Of a stretch of 64,000 nt of DNA, positions 53,630-62,075 are shown in pieces. A program made the translations under genes and the position numbers. The stretch's first letter is position 1. Each line of letters begins with the position of its first letter. Origin of the DNA: Actinobacteria bacterium HGW-Actinobacteria-1 (GTDB lineage: Bacteria; Actinomycetota; Coriobacteriia; Anaerosomatales; Anaerosomataceae); the NCBI GenBank assembly GCA_002841355.1, contig PHFB01000010.1, forward strand, positions 20,712 through 84,711, given 5' to 3'. The notes beneath the pieces are model-generated. The model was not told where the DNA came from and ran no database searches. It was given only the letters and a program-made list of their open reading frames with translations.

Positions 53630-54799
53630 GTGTACGTTCGCGACGACGAAGGCCTGCGCTCGCTCGTGGGAATGATGCGGGGTGCCGACGTTCTCGCCGT
53701 AGACACGGAGTTCATGCGCGAGCGAACGTACTTCGCGCGACTTTGTCTAATCCAGGTCGCCACCGATGACGTGGCGGCGATAGTCGACCCCTTCGTGGTC
53801 AAGGACCTTGAGCCTCTCTTCGAGCTGTTCCGGGATCCTGGGATCACGAAAGTGTTTCACGCGGGCTCGCAGGACCTGGAGATCCTCGTTCGGATGATGG
53901 GAGAGGCACCCGCACCGATCTTCGACACACAGGTCGCGGCTACACTTGCGGGTCTGCCCTCTCAGGTCGGCTATCAAGCGCTGATCAAGTCGCTTGTTGG
54001 CGTGGAGCTTGGCAAGGCGCACACCTTCACGGACTGGGCGCGTCGCCCGCTCTCGGAGGACCAGATCCGCTACGCCCTCGATGACGTCGTCTACATGCCG
54101 AAGGCATATCGAGTGCTCCACGAGCAGCTCTCGGCGGCGGGCCGGCTGGCCTGGCTAGCCGAGGACTTCGAGCGCATGGCCGACCCGGCAACGTACGAGG
54201 TGCGCCCCGAAGAGCAATACCGTCGCGTGAAGCGCGCATCCTCGCTCGATCGTCGTTCACTAGCGGTGTTACGGGAGGCTGCGGCGTGGCGCGAGCGTGA
54301 AGCGCAGCAGCGTGATGTTCCGAAGCGATGGTTGGTCTCGGATGAAAGCCTCGTCGAGCTTGCGCGCCGTGCGCCGCTCACGCCTGAGGCGCTCGCGGGA
54401 GTCCGCGGACTCAACGAGCAAGTCGCCCGCCGCAGTGGCGAGGACATCATCGAAGGCGTGCGCCGCGGCAAGTCAGTCCCTGATGATGAGTTGCCACGGT
54501 TCGAGAAGCGCAGACGACTTGAAGGTGAGCTCGACGAACTCGCGGACGCGATGTCTGCGATCGTCCGTGTGCGTGCGAAACAGCACGGGGTCGCGCCGAC
54601 CCTCTTCGCGACACGTGACGACCTGGAGCGCTTTGCCGGCGGCGAGCGTGAAGTGAGCCCGCTCAGCTCCGGGTGGCGCCACGCCCTCGTTGGCGCAGAC
54701 CTGGAAGCGCTGCTCGACGGGCGCATCGGGCTCAGCGTGCGCGACGGCCGTGTCGTGCTCGGCGAGCCGGGGAAACCGCTTGAGGCGGAGGATCACTAG
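53630..54799 (+). CDS. rnd: Ribonuclease D
   Basis: A 3'-5' exoribonuclease of the DEDDy class acting on tRNA and other stable RNA ends. The 389 residues show motif I AVDTEFMRERTY, motif II FHAGSQDLEIL and motif III YALDDVVYM (Tyr and Asp), followed by HRDC domains from about residue 205 (LAVLREAAAWREREAQQRDV). The GTG at 53630 has AAGGAGG four bases upstream. Its stop overlaps the xseA start by one base. Confidence 0.94.
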   Translation: MYVRDDEGLRSLVGMMRGADVLAVDTEFMRERTYFARLCLIQVATDDVAAIVDPFVVKDLEPLFELFRDPGITKVFHAGSQDLEILVRMMGEAPAPIFDTQVAATLAGLPSQVGYQALIKSLVGVELGKAHTFTDWARRPLSEDQIRYALDDVVYMPKAYRVLHEQLSAAGRLAWLAEDFERMADPATYEVRPEEQYRRVKRASSLDRRSLAVLREAAAWREREAQQRDVPKRWLVSDESLVELARRAPLTPEALAGVRGLNEQVARRSGEDIIEGVRRGKSVPDDELPRFEKRRRLEGELDELADAMSAIVRVRAKQHGVAPTLFATRDDLERFAGGEREVSPLSSGWRHALVGADLEALLDGRIGLSVRDGRVVLGEPGKPLEAEDH

Positions 54800-56139
54800 T
54801 GGCGATCGAGAACACCTCGGTCAGCGTCACAGAGGCGCTTCGGCGTGCTAAGAGCGTGCTTGAGACGATAAGCCTGACCATCGTCGGCGAAGTATCGGAG
54901 TGCACGGTCAAGCCAGGCTACAAAGCAGTGTACTTCTCGCTCAGCGATGACTCATCCGTGCTTCCGTGCCTCATGTGGCGTGACAGCTACGACCTGTGCG
55001 GGTTCGCGTTGCGTCCTGGCATGCTGGTGGAAGTGTCGGGCGTCTTCACCGCATATGCTGCCAAGGGACGGATGCAGTTCCAAGTGCGGCGCCTGACTGC
55101 CGCAGGCGAGGGCGTCCTGCGTCTCCAGGTCGCAGCACTCGCACGGAAGCTTGAGGCCGAGGGGCTCATGCGTGCTGAGCGTAAACGGGAACTGCCCGCC
55201 TTCCCGTCGAAGATCGCGCTCGTCACGTCTCCGCGGGGCAAGGCGGTCCACGACGTCATCCGAACGCTTCGACGCCGCTATCCTGTTGCGGAGCTTCTTA
55301 TCGCGGGAGTGCAGGTCGAGGGTGAGGGCGCGGTCTCGGCGCTGACGGAAGGAATCAGACTCGCAGGGAGCCATCCTGGCGTTGAGCTGCTCATCCTCGC
55401 GCGTGGTGGTGGTTCGTACGAGGATCTGATGCCCTTCAACGCCGAGCAGGTCGCGCGCGCCGTCGCTGCGTGTCCGGTCCCCGTCGTCACGGGAATCGGC
55501 CACGAGCCCGACGACTCCATCGCTGACATGGTTGCAGATTGCCGCGCGTCGACGCCCACAGCGGCTGCTGAGGCTGCGGCGCCTGCGACTATGGAGATCG
55601 TGTCTCGGCTTGATGCGATGGCTCGCTTGCTCGGCAAGGCGTTGTCGCACTCCGTGATCGAACGGGCACATCGCCTGCGTCTGATCGCCCACCGTCCCGT
55701 GTTCCGAGATGCCACCTGCCTGATGTCGGCGAGGATGCTGGCACTCGACAGTGCGGCAGAGGCGCTCAGCAGGGCGCTGCCGGTTGGCATCGGGCGCGCT
55801 GCAGAGGCCGTGGGCCGCAGCCGCGACGTGCTTCTGCGGGTGGGTCCGAAGCTGACGGAGCGGCCTCGCATCGCGCTCGGTGACGCGTCAAGACGCATCG
55901 CGCAGCAGGGTCCGGCGTTTATGGAGCGGGCAACCGGGCAGTGGACACTACAAGCTGCCCGGCTTGAGGATTTGTCGCCGCTGGCGATTCTCGCTCGCGG
56001 CTTCGCGGTATGCTATGACGGTGCGGGGGAACGCGTGCTCCGCTCGGCGGGAGACGTTACTGCAGGTGATCGCGTTCGAGTCCGTCTTGCCGAGGGAGAA
56101 CTCGGCTGCGTGGTAGAGAGAGCCGATACGGAGGTCTGA
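54799..56139 (+). CDS. xseA: Exodeoxyribonuclease VII large subunit
   Basis: The 446 residues have an N-terminal OB fold (SVTEALRRAKSVLETISLTI, WRDSYDLCGFALRPGMLVEV), the catalytic core ALVTSPRGKAVHDVIRTLRR and LILARGGGSYEDLMPFN, and GIGHEPDDSIADMVADCRAS. A long helical region precedes LSPLAILARGFAVCYD. With XseB it degrades single-stranded DNA to oligonucleotides. Starts with GTG overlapping rnd by one base; xseB begins two bases after its stop. Confidence 0.97.
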   Translation: MAIENTSVSVTEALRRAKSVLETISLTIVGEVSECTVKPGYKAVYFSLSDDSSVLPCLMWRDSYDLCGFALRPGMLVEVSGVFTAYAAKGRMQFQVRRLTAAGEGVLRLQVAALARKLEAEGLMRAERKRELPAFPSKIALVTSPRGKAVHDVIRTLRRRYPVAELLIAGVQVEGEGAVSALTEGIRLAGSHPGVELLILARGGGSYEDLMPFNAEQVARAVAACPVPVVTGIGHEPDDSIADMVADCRASTPTAAAEAAAPATMEIVSRLDAMARLLGKALSHSVIERAHRLRLIAHRPVFRDATCLMSARMLALDSAAEALSRALPVGIGRAAEAVGRSRDVLLRVGPKLTERPRIALGDASRRIAQQGPAFMERATGQWTLQAARLEDLSPLAILARGFAVCYDGAGERVLRSAGDVTAGDRVRVRLAEGELGCVVERADTEV

Positions 56140-56140
56140 C

Positions 56141-56374
56141 GTGGAGGAAACCGTGGATGCTAGCGCACCGGAGAGCATGACGTTCGGCGCAGCGCTTGCA
56201 GAACTTGAAGAGATCGTGAAGTCGCTCGAGAGCGGGCAGCTTGAGCTTGAGGACAGCCTCGGCCGCTACGAGCGGGGGGTCTCGCTGCTTCGGGCATGCC
56301 GGGCGAAGCTCGCGGATGCACAACAGCGCGTGACTATGCTCGTGGGTGAGATCGAGGACGAAGACGCCGAGTAG
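56141..56374 (+). CDS. xseB: Exodeoxyribonuclease VII small subunit
   Basis: The 77 residues fit the coiled XseB family: FGAALAELEEIVKSLESGQL, LEDSLGRYERGVSLLRACRA. Several small subunits bind each XseA. GTG at 56141 directly follows xseA; a GTGGAGG-like sequence overlaps the start. Acidic termini are normal. Confidence 0.95.
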   Translation: MEETVDASAPESMTFGAALAELEEIVKSLESGQLELEDSLGRYERGVSLLRACRAKLADAQQRVTMLVGEIEDEDAE

Positions 56375-56402
56375 TACCGTGCATCCAGCCGAGGAGGACA
56401 CC

Positions 56403-56759
56403 ATGTCTGACTGCATCTTCTGCATGATCGCCAACGGGGACATTCCGGCCAGAATCGTGCTCGATGAGGACGGCATCCTGGCGTTCGACGACATCGCACC
56501 GCAGGGTCCGGTGCACACGCTGATCATCCCGAAGCATCACTACGCGCACATGGGCGATGACGTGCCTGCAGAGGTAATGGAAGCGCTCTTCTCGGCTGCC
56601 CCCCGAATCGCGCAGATGAAGGGTGTTGCGGAAAGCGGCTACCGTGTCATCGTCAACAATGGTCGGGACGCGGCTCAGACGGTGGGACATCTTCACGTTC
56701 ATGTCATCGGCGGGAAACCGATGGCTCACGGCATGGTCCGGTTCGAGAGCGCCGAATAG
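56403..56759 (+). CDS. HIT-family hydrolase (HINT-like)
   Basis: The 118 residues start SDCIFCMIANGDIPARIV, with the CxxC zinc ligands, and end with the catalytic histidine triad GHLHVHVIGGKPM. HINT proteins hydrolyse purine nucleoside phosphoramidates such as AMP-lysine. The ATG at 56403 has GAGGAGG five bases upstream. It lies between xseB and degV. Confidence 0.95.
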   Translation: MSDCIFCMIANGDIPARIVLDEDGILAFDDIAPQGPVHTLIIPKHHYAHMGDDVPAEVMEALFSAAPRIAQMKGVAESGYRVIVNNGRDAAQTVGHLHVHVIGGKPMAHGMVRFESAE

Positions 56760-56768
56760 GGGTGTGTC

Positions 56769-57611
56769 ATGCGTGAAGTCGCCATCGTCACGGACAGCAC
56801 GTCAGATATCACGCCCGCGGTCGCCAAGAGTCTGGATATCGCGGTGGTGCCCCTCTCGCTCGCATTCGGAGATGAGATCTTCGAGGACGGTGTGCTCACC
56901 CAACAGGAGTTCTTCACCAGGATGAATGCGGCTCCTCAGTTGCCCACGACCTCGCAACCCTCGGTCGGGGCGTTCGCTGAGGTCTACCGGAGGCAGCTCG
57001 AGCACGCGAAGAGCGTCGTCTCGGTGCACATCTCCTCTGCGCTGTCGGGCACGATCGAGTCCGCCACGGAAGCGGCACGCGAGTTCGGAGAACGGGTGCA
57101 TGTATTCGACACGCGCAACCTTGCGTGGGGCGAAGCACTCCAGGTGCTCGAGGGGGCACGTGCCGCGGCTCGTGGTGCTACCGTGAGCGACGTCATCGCT
57201 GCGCTTGAGAGCGCTCGCCAGCGGGTGCGCATGATCGTCGGCATCGACAAGCTCGACAATCTTGCGCGCGGCGGACGTATCGGGAAGGTGTCGGCGCTTC
57301 TCGGCAGCATGCTCAATCTGAAGGTGCTGTTCACGGTGAACGAGACCGGATCGTTCGAGCCTGTGGCGAAGATCCGAGGAGCGAGCGCCGCGCTCGATCA
57401 CACCATGACCTGGGTTGCCGAGCAGATGGGCGAGCACCAGAGCGGTGTCTTCGCTGTCATGCACGCGCTGTCTCCCGACAAGGTCGCATGGCTTGAGGAG
57501 CGGATTCGAGCTCGTTTCGACGTTCAGGAGATCTATCTCGTTGAAGCAGGCCCCGTGATTGCCACGCACACCGGAACCGGCTGGGGCGTCGCACTGTTGC
57601 CGATGGACTGA
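56769..57611 (+). CDS. DegV family fatty-acid-binding protein
   Basis: The 280 residues have VAIVTDSTSDITPAVAKSLD, VVPLSLAFGDEIF, TSQPSVGAFAEVYRR and ISSALSGTIESA in the N-terminal half. The second domain contains LDNLARGGRIGKVSALLGSML. These residues bind a buried fatty acid; FakB-type DegV proteins present fatty acids to the kinase FakA, which is not in this window. A nine-base gap from the HIT gene suggests co-transcription. Confidence 0.94.
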   Translation: MREVAIVTDSTSDITPAVAKSLDIAVVPLSLAFGDEIFEDGVLTQQEFFTRMNAAPQLPTTSQPSVGAFAEVYRRQLEHAKSVVSVHISSALSGTIESATEAAREFGERVHVFDTRNLAWGEALQVLEGARAAARGATVSDVIAALESARQRVRMIVGIDKLDNLARGGRIGKVSALLGSMLNLKVLFTVNETGSFEPVAKIRGASAALDHTMTWVAEQMGEHQSGVFAVMHALSPDKVAWLEERIRARFDVQEIYLVEAGPVIATHTGTGWGVALLPMD

Positions 57612-57618
57612 ATCGCTC

Positions 57619-57924
57619 ATGTCGTCGATGGTACGCGTGACATTCGATCCACCGGGGCTCTCCGTCGACGTGGCGCCAGGGACCACCATTCTCGAGGCGG
57701 CGTGGGCTGCCGGCGTAAACATTCTCGCGACGTGCGCCGGGCGAGGCACATGCGGCAACTGCGCCGTGCGACTGCTCGAGGGGGAGCCGGGGCGGATTCG
57801 CCCTACGCCAAAGGCCGTGCTGCTCCCCAAAGGCATGTACCTGGCCTGCCTCGTTGAGGTCGAGACACCGATCACGGTACGTGCGCGTCACCTCGTTCGA
57901 CTCCCGGGATCTTCGCCACAATAG
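57619..57924 (+). CDS. Single-domain [2Fe-2S] ferredoxin-like protein
   Basis: The 101 residues form a beta-grasp ferredoxin: VRVTFDPPGLSVDVAPGTTI, EAAWAAGVNI, the cluster ligands in CAGRGTCGNC (C-x5-C-x2-C), and the fourth Cys in GMYLACLVEV. The spacing is that of the N-terminal ferredoxin domain of ASKHA-type corrinoid-reactivation proteins (RamA/DUF4445 class) rather than of plant ferredoxin. Here the ATPase part is absent. ATG 57619 is used; ATG 57628 is also possible. It starts eight bases after degV. The electron partner is unknown. Confidence 0.85.
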   Translation: MSSMVRVTFDPPGLSVDVAPGTTILEAAWAAGVNILATCAGRGTCGNCAVRLLEGEPGRIRPTPKAVLLPKGMYLACLVEVETPITVRARHLVRLPGSSPQ

Positions 57925-57928
57925 GTAA

Positions 57929-57952
57929 GGCCCCGACCTTCGAGTCGGGGCC
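57929..57952 (+). terminator. Hairpin terminator after the ferredoxin-like gene
   Basis: GGCCCCGAC (57929-57937), CTTCGA loop, GTCGGGGCC (57944-57952). The U-run is weak (CTCCATATT). Confidence 0.7.
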
Positions 57953-58362
57953 CTCCATATTCCTTCCCTGATTACCCCTGAGTCTCCAGTGGCCTGTTGC
58001 GGCTACCCAGCCGCTTCATCGCGATGCCGGTCGTCGATGGGCCAACTCTCCGGTTCCGCGGATTCCCCGCTAGAACCGACTTGCTAGGGAAGGGAAACTA
58101 ATCTTGGTCTTAAGGTACACCCGATATTCGGGCTTTGCAACAGTTGTTACATGCTGTCTATTCGTGGGTGGGGATAGGTTTCCTTCTCCATTCACCGACG
58201 ATGCCGCTGACCGAGAAAACCATGCCGCACGCCTGAAGAAGAACGTTCCCGCTTCCGCCGAGCGTCTACCATGTGCCCAGGGGTTTCGCCCCGCCTGCTT
58301 GATCCTGTCTTGGCACGCACGCACTGTGTGTGTCACGCGAACCGAGTGAGGGAGGCGCACGT
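57953..58362 (+). other. 410-base intergenic region before acs
   Basis: No protein gene is supported here. Besides the possible structured RNA there is a small hairpin CCCGA-TAT-TCGGG (58120-58132), an imperfect palindrome GCAACAGTTGTTAC (58137-58150) that could be an operator, a GGGG-TTTCG-CCCC hairpin near 58280, and the GGAGG ribosome site of acs at 58351-58355. No convincing -35/-10 pair was found. Confidence 0.5.
57962..58093 (+). ncRNA. Possible structured RNA of unknown class upstream of acs
   Basis: A 132-base segment is closed by a perfect 8-bp stem CCTTCCCT (57962-57969)/AGGGAAGG (58086-58093). Inside are AGTGGCC (57988-57994) against GGCCAACT (58040-58047, one bulge), a hairpin GCGGCT-ACCC-AGCCGC (57999-58014) and a two-part hairpin CGGTTC/GAACCG (58051-58078) with inner GCGG/CCGC. 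This is the nested, multi-branched layout of a folded RNA. I cannot match it to a known riboswitch. It could be a leader of acs or an independent small RNA. Confidence 0.4.
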
Positions 58363-60348
58363 ATGACGGACCAGCATATCGAGTCATTGTCGCATGAGCT
58401 TCGGGTCGTTGAGCCCGCCGCATGGGTTTCCGAGAAGGCCCACATCTCCTCCATGAGCGACTACGAGGCGCTCTACAAGCGTTCGGTCGAGGACCCGGAG
58501 GGATTCTGGGCCGACATGGCCGATGAGGTGCTGCATTGGCACAAGAAGTGGGACACCGTTCTCGACTACGAGTTCGAGACGCCCCGCATCGAGTGGTTCA
58601 AGGGCGGCAAGCTCAACGTTACCTACAACTGCATCGACCGTCACCTCGAAGGGTGGCGCCGGAACAAGGCCGCGCTCATCTGGGAGTCCGACGAAGGCCG
58701 GACGAAGATCTATACGTACCAGTCGCTGTATTACAAGGTCTGCAAGTTCGCAAACGTGCTGAAGAAGCACGGTGTGCGCAAAGGCGATCGCGTCGCCATC
58801 TACATGCCGATGATTCCCGAGCTTGCGATCGCGATGCTGGCCTGTGCCCGCATCGGTGCGATCCACTCGATCGTTTTCGGTGGGTTCTCTTCGTCTGCGC
58901 TTCGTGACCGCATCCAGGACTGCGGTGCGAAGATGCTGATCACGGCCGACGAAGGCATCCGCGGCGGTCGTGTTGTCCCGCTCAAGGCCGAGGCCGACAG
59001 CGCGCTCTACGAATGCCCGACCATCGAGTCGGTCATCGTCGTTTCCCGTGCGCGCACCCGCGTAGACATGGAGCCGGGGCGCGACTTCTGGTATCACGAC
59101 GAAGTCCGGGCCGACGATATCCGCCGTCACTGCGAGATCGAATGGATGGATGCCGAGGACCCGCTGTTCATCCTCTACACATCCGGCTCGACGGGCAAGC
59201 CGAAGGGTGTTCTGCACACCACCGCCGGCTACTTGCTGTATGCGGCCACGACCTTCCGCTACACGTTCGACTACCACGATGAAGACGTGTACTGGTGCAC
59301 GGCCGACATCGGCTGGGTTACCGGTCACAGCTACATCGTGTACGGTCCGCTTGCGGTCGGCGCAACCACGCTCATGTTCGAGGGCATTCCGACGTATCCG
59401 GATCCGGGTCGCTTCTGGGAGATCGTCGAGAAGCACGGTGTGAACCAGTTCTACACGGCACCGACGGCGATTCGTGCTCTCATGAAGTCCGGGGAAGAGT
59501 GGCCGGCGAAGTACGACCTGTCCACGCTGCGCGTGCTGGGCACGGTCGGCGAGCCGATCAACCCTGAGGCCTGGATGTGGTACTACAAGCACATCGGCGG
59601 CGAGCGGATTCCGATTGTCGACACGTATTGGCAGACGGAGACCGGCGGACACCTCATCACCAACATGCCGGGCGCCACGCCCATGAAGCCGGGCTCGGCA
59701 ACAAAGCCGTTCTTCGGAATCGTTCCCGAGATCGTCAACGAGGACGGCTCGCCCACGCCTGTGGGTAGTGGCGGTCGCCTCTGCATCAGCAAGCCGTGGC
59801 CGGGTATGCTCCGCGGAACCTGGGGCGATCCCGAGAACAAGCTCATCAAGGACGTCTACTTCAAGGCGTTCCCCGGCAAGTACTTTACGGGTGACGGCGC
59901 ACGCAAGGACGAGGATGGCTACTACTGGCTGCTCGGACGCGTGGACGATGTCATCAACGTCTCCGGACACCGTATGGGCACCGCAGAGGTCGAGAGCGCG
60001 CTGGTCAGTCACCCCGCAGTGGCAGAAGCCGCCGTCGTTGGCTATCCGCATGACATCAAGGGTGAGGGCATCTATGCGTACGTGATCCTGCGCCAGGGCA
60101 ACGAGACCAATTCGGGTCTTCTCAAGATCCTTGCCGGACACGTTCGTGAGGAAATCGGTCCGATTGCGAAGCCGGACTTCATTCACATCGTTCCGGAACT
60201 GCCGAAGACCCGCTCGGGCAAGATCATGCGACGCATTCTGCGCAAGATCGCAGCTGGTGAGCGCGATATGGATGCGTTTGGCGACATCTCCACGCTCGCC
60301 GATCCGAGCATCGTGCAGAAGATCGTCGACAGCGCGCCCAACGCTTAG
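58363..60348 (+). CDS. acs: Acetyl-CoA synthetase (AMP-forming)
   Basis: Activates acetate with ATP and CoA. The 661 residues have the usual length and motifs: the [12 protein letters not shown] [20 protein letters not shown], the P-loop [12 protein letters not shown] near residue 280, [20 protein letters not shown], the YWQTETGGH acyl pocket, and the hinge region [18 protein letters not shown]. The C-terminal catalytic lysine [10 protein letters not shown] is the residue acetylated in regulated Acs enzymes. ATG at 58363 has GGAGG seven bases upstream. It has a long leader and its own terminator, so it is a single-gene unit. Confidence 0.97.
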   Translation: MTDQHIESLSHELRVVEPAAWVSEKAHISSMSDYEALYKRSVEDPEGFWADMADEVLHWHKKWDTVLDYEFETPRIEWFKGGKLNVTYNCIDRHLEGWRRNKAALIWESDEGRTKIYTYQSLYYKVCKFANVLKKHGVRKGDRVAIYMPMIPELAIAMLACARIGAIHSIVFGGFSSSALRDRIQDCGAKMLITADEGIRGGRVVPLKAEADSALYECPTIESVIVVSRARTRVDMEPGRDFWYHDEVRADDIRRHCEIEWMDAEDPLFILYTSGSTGKPKGVLHTTAGYLLYAATTFRYTFDYHDEDVYWCTADIGWVTGHSYIVYGPLAVGATTLMFEGIPTYPDPGRFWEIVEKHGVNQFYTAPTAIRALMKSGEEWPAKYDLSTLRVLGTVGEPINPEAWMWYYKHIGGERIPIVDTYWQTETGGHLITNMPGATPMKPGSATKPFFGIVPEIVNEDGSPTPVGSGGRLCISKPWPGMLRGTWGDPENKLIKDVYFKAFPGKYFTGDGARKDEDGYYWLLGRVDDVINVSGHRMGTAEVESALVSHPAVAEAAVVGYPHDIKGEGIYAYVILRQGNETNSGLLKILAGHVREEIGPIAKPDFIHIVPELPKTRSGKIMRRILRKIAAGERDMDAFGDISTLADPSIVQKIVDSAPNA

Positions 60349-60370
60349 TCAGAGGGCACAGGTACTCAGA

Positions 60371-60405
60371 AGAAGGGCCCCGGCACGCTACCGGGGCCCT
60401 TCTTT
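60371..60405. terminator. Bidirectional terminator between acs and the phosphatase gene
   Basis: AGAAGGGCCCCGG (60371-60383), CACGCTA loop, CCGGGGCCCTTCT (60391-60403), TT: a 13-bp perfect stem with T-runs on both strands, serving the two convergent genes. Confidence 0.9.
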
Positions 60406-60409
60406 CGTG

Positions 60410-61219
60410 TCAGCCACGGAGCCCCGTCTGGATCGCCGCGAGAAGCTCGCTATGAAGCACGGGGTTCGCCGTACAGACGTCACCCACGCCAACTGACCAT
60501 TCTGTGCCATCCAGTCCGGTGATCACGGCACCGGCCTCCGTAAGTGCAAGAACGCCGGCCGAGAGGTCCCACGGCATCAACCCGAACTCCCAGAACGCAT
60601 CCGCCCGACCGGCAGCTACATGACAACAATCGATGGCGGAGGACCCGTCTCGGCGGATGCCGTGGACGCTGCGCATGAGATGTCCGAACACTCGCAGCTG
60701 TTTGTCGAGCGTGATCGTGCGGTCGTACGGGAATCCCGTGATCACCAGAGACTCGCGGATGGTGGGAGTGGACGTGCACTGGAGGCGCCGCCCATCCAGG
60801 AACGCGCCTCCTCCCAGCGACGCGTACGTCATCTCATCGGCCGGTACGTTGTAGACCGCGCCCACGATCGGCTGTCCGCTGCAGAGGCACGCCACGCTGA
60901 CCGAGTAGCAAGGATAACCGTGGATATACGACGTGGTGCCGTCGAGCGGGTCCACAACCCATACCTCGGGGTCGTCGAGAGCGCCGTGGGTCACTCCGGC
61001 GATTGCATAGACTTCCGGCTCTTCCACGACGAAGCGAGCATCCGCAATCGACGAGGCGATCGACCGCACGATGGTAACGCCGGAGGCGATGTCCGCCTCG
61101 GTGACCATGTCGAATGCGCTCGACTTCGTGCGCACGTTGCCAACGTCTGCGGCACGCGCACGCAGGATCGCACCGCCGGCGCGGGCGGCGGCGATCGCTG
61201 TCTGGAGTCTCTCGTTCAC
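60410..61219 (-). CDS. Inositol monophosphatase family protein
   Basis: A Mg-dependent phosphatase of 269 residues with DMVTEADIASG, the metal motif WVVDPLDGTTSYIHGYP (DPLDGT), and the C-terminal motif WEFGLMPWDLSAGVLALTEAG. The Glu of the first metal-binding motif is present in VVEEPE. Substrates in the family include inositol phosphates, NADP and fructose bisphosphate; this one cannot be assigned. GTG at 61219 has GGAGG eight bases upstream; an ATG at 61240 is possible but would nearly coincide with the start predicted by the TACACT -10 box (complement 61252-61257). Confidence 0.92.
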   Translation of the reverse strand: MNERLQTAIAAARAGGAILRARAADVGNVRTKSSAFDMVTEADIASGVTIVRSIASSIADARFVVEEPEVYAIAGVTHGALDDPEVWVVDPLDGTTSYIHGYPCYSVSVACLCSGQPIVGAVYNVPADEMTYASLGGGAFLDGRRLQCTSTPTIRESLVITGFPYDRTITLDKQLRVFGHLMRSVHGIRRDGSSAIDCCHVAAGRADAFWEFGLMPWDLSAGVLALTEAGAVITGLDGTEWSVGVGDVCTANPVLHSELLAAIQTGLRG

Positions 61220-61385
61220 GGGCCCTACCTCCGGTCGCATCGGGTATCCTCAGTGTAGCGATTCCAGCGTGCACGCCGAAGCACGATAGTCGGCTGTCCC
61301 ACGAGGTACACGCACGGGCTTCACAGGCAGTTCACACGTCGCGGGCATCATTGACATGTTCAGTCGATTGGAAGCGGGTGTTACG

Positions 61386-62075
61386 GTGAACCGAAGCGTG
61401 CTCGTCGTTGATGACAATGCGAAGATCGTCGAGGTTCTCTCGGCGTACCTGAAGTCGGAGGGATTCGATGTCAGGACAGCGGCCGATGGCCCCTCTGCCG
61501 TCGCCTCGGTCGCCGAGCAGCGGCCCGACATCGCGCTTCTCGACATCATGCTTCCGGGTATCGACGGTATCGAGTTGACCCGACGCTTCCAGCGCGAGTA
61601 CGACCTGCCGATCATCCTCGTGACCGCGAAGACCGAGGAGATCGATCGCCTCATCGGCCTGGAGATCGGCGCCGACGACTACGTATCGAAGCCGTTCAGC
61701 CCTCGTGAGGTGGTTGCCCGTGTCAAGGCGGTTCTCCGGCGTGTGGACGGTTCGCACATCCCGGATGCGCCGTCGGCCATCGAGGTGGGGGACATGCGCA
61801 TCGATAACGAGCGGCGCGAGGTCACTATCGCCGGTGAGGTCGTGGAACTCACCCGCACCGAGTTTGAGCTTCTCGCTACGATGGCGTCGCATCCTGGTCG
61901 AGTGTACGGCCGGCTTCAGCTGCTTGAGGCCGTGTCTGGCGACGCGTTCGAGGGCTACGAGCGAACGATCGACGCGCACGTGAAGAACCTCCGCAAGAAG
62001 ATCGGCGACGACCCGAGGAATCCCCGTTACGTGAGAACCGTCTTCGGAGTCGGCTACAAGGTGGGCTCCGACTGA
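61386..62075 (+). CDS. OmpR/PhoB-family response regulator
   Basis: The 229 residues contain a receiver domain with VLVVDDNAKIVEVL, phospho-Asp in IALLDIMLPGIDG, and Lys in SKPFSPREV, followed by a winged-helix domain (about 130-229; LTRTEFELLATMASHPGRVY, RTIDAHVKNLRKKIGDDP, VRTVFGVGYKV). The start is taken as GTG 61386; an ATG at 61356 would add ten residues. It is co-transcribed with its kinase, whose ATG overlaps the stop (TGATG). Confidence 0.95.
   Translation: MNRSVLVVDDNAKIVEVLSAYLKSEGFDVRTAADGPSAVASVAEQRPDIALLDIMLPGIDGIELTRRFQREYDLPIILVTAKTEEIDRLIGLEIGADDYVSKPFSPREVVARVKAVLRRVDGSHIPDAPSAIEVGDMRIDNERREVTIAGEVVELTRTEFELLATMASHPGRVYGRLQLLEAVSGDAFEGYERTIDAHVKNLRKKIGDDPRNPRYVRTVFGVGYKVGSD

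Noticed and set aside
57962..58000. Cobalamin-riboswitch-like strings GCCACTG and GGGAAGG on the minus strand
   Set aside because: The remaining conserved elements, including the B12 box after GGGAAGG, are not present, and no gene follows on the minus strand.
58384..60186. 600-codon minus-strand open frame over acs
   Set aside because: Codon-shadow of acs; the acs product carries every family motif.
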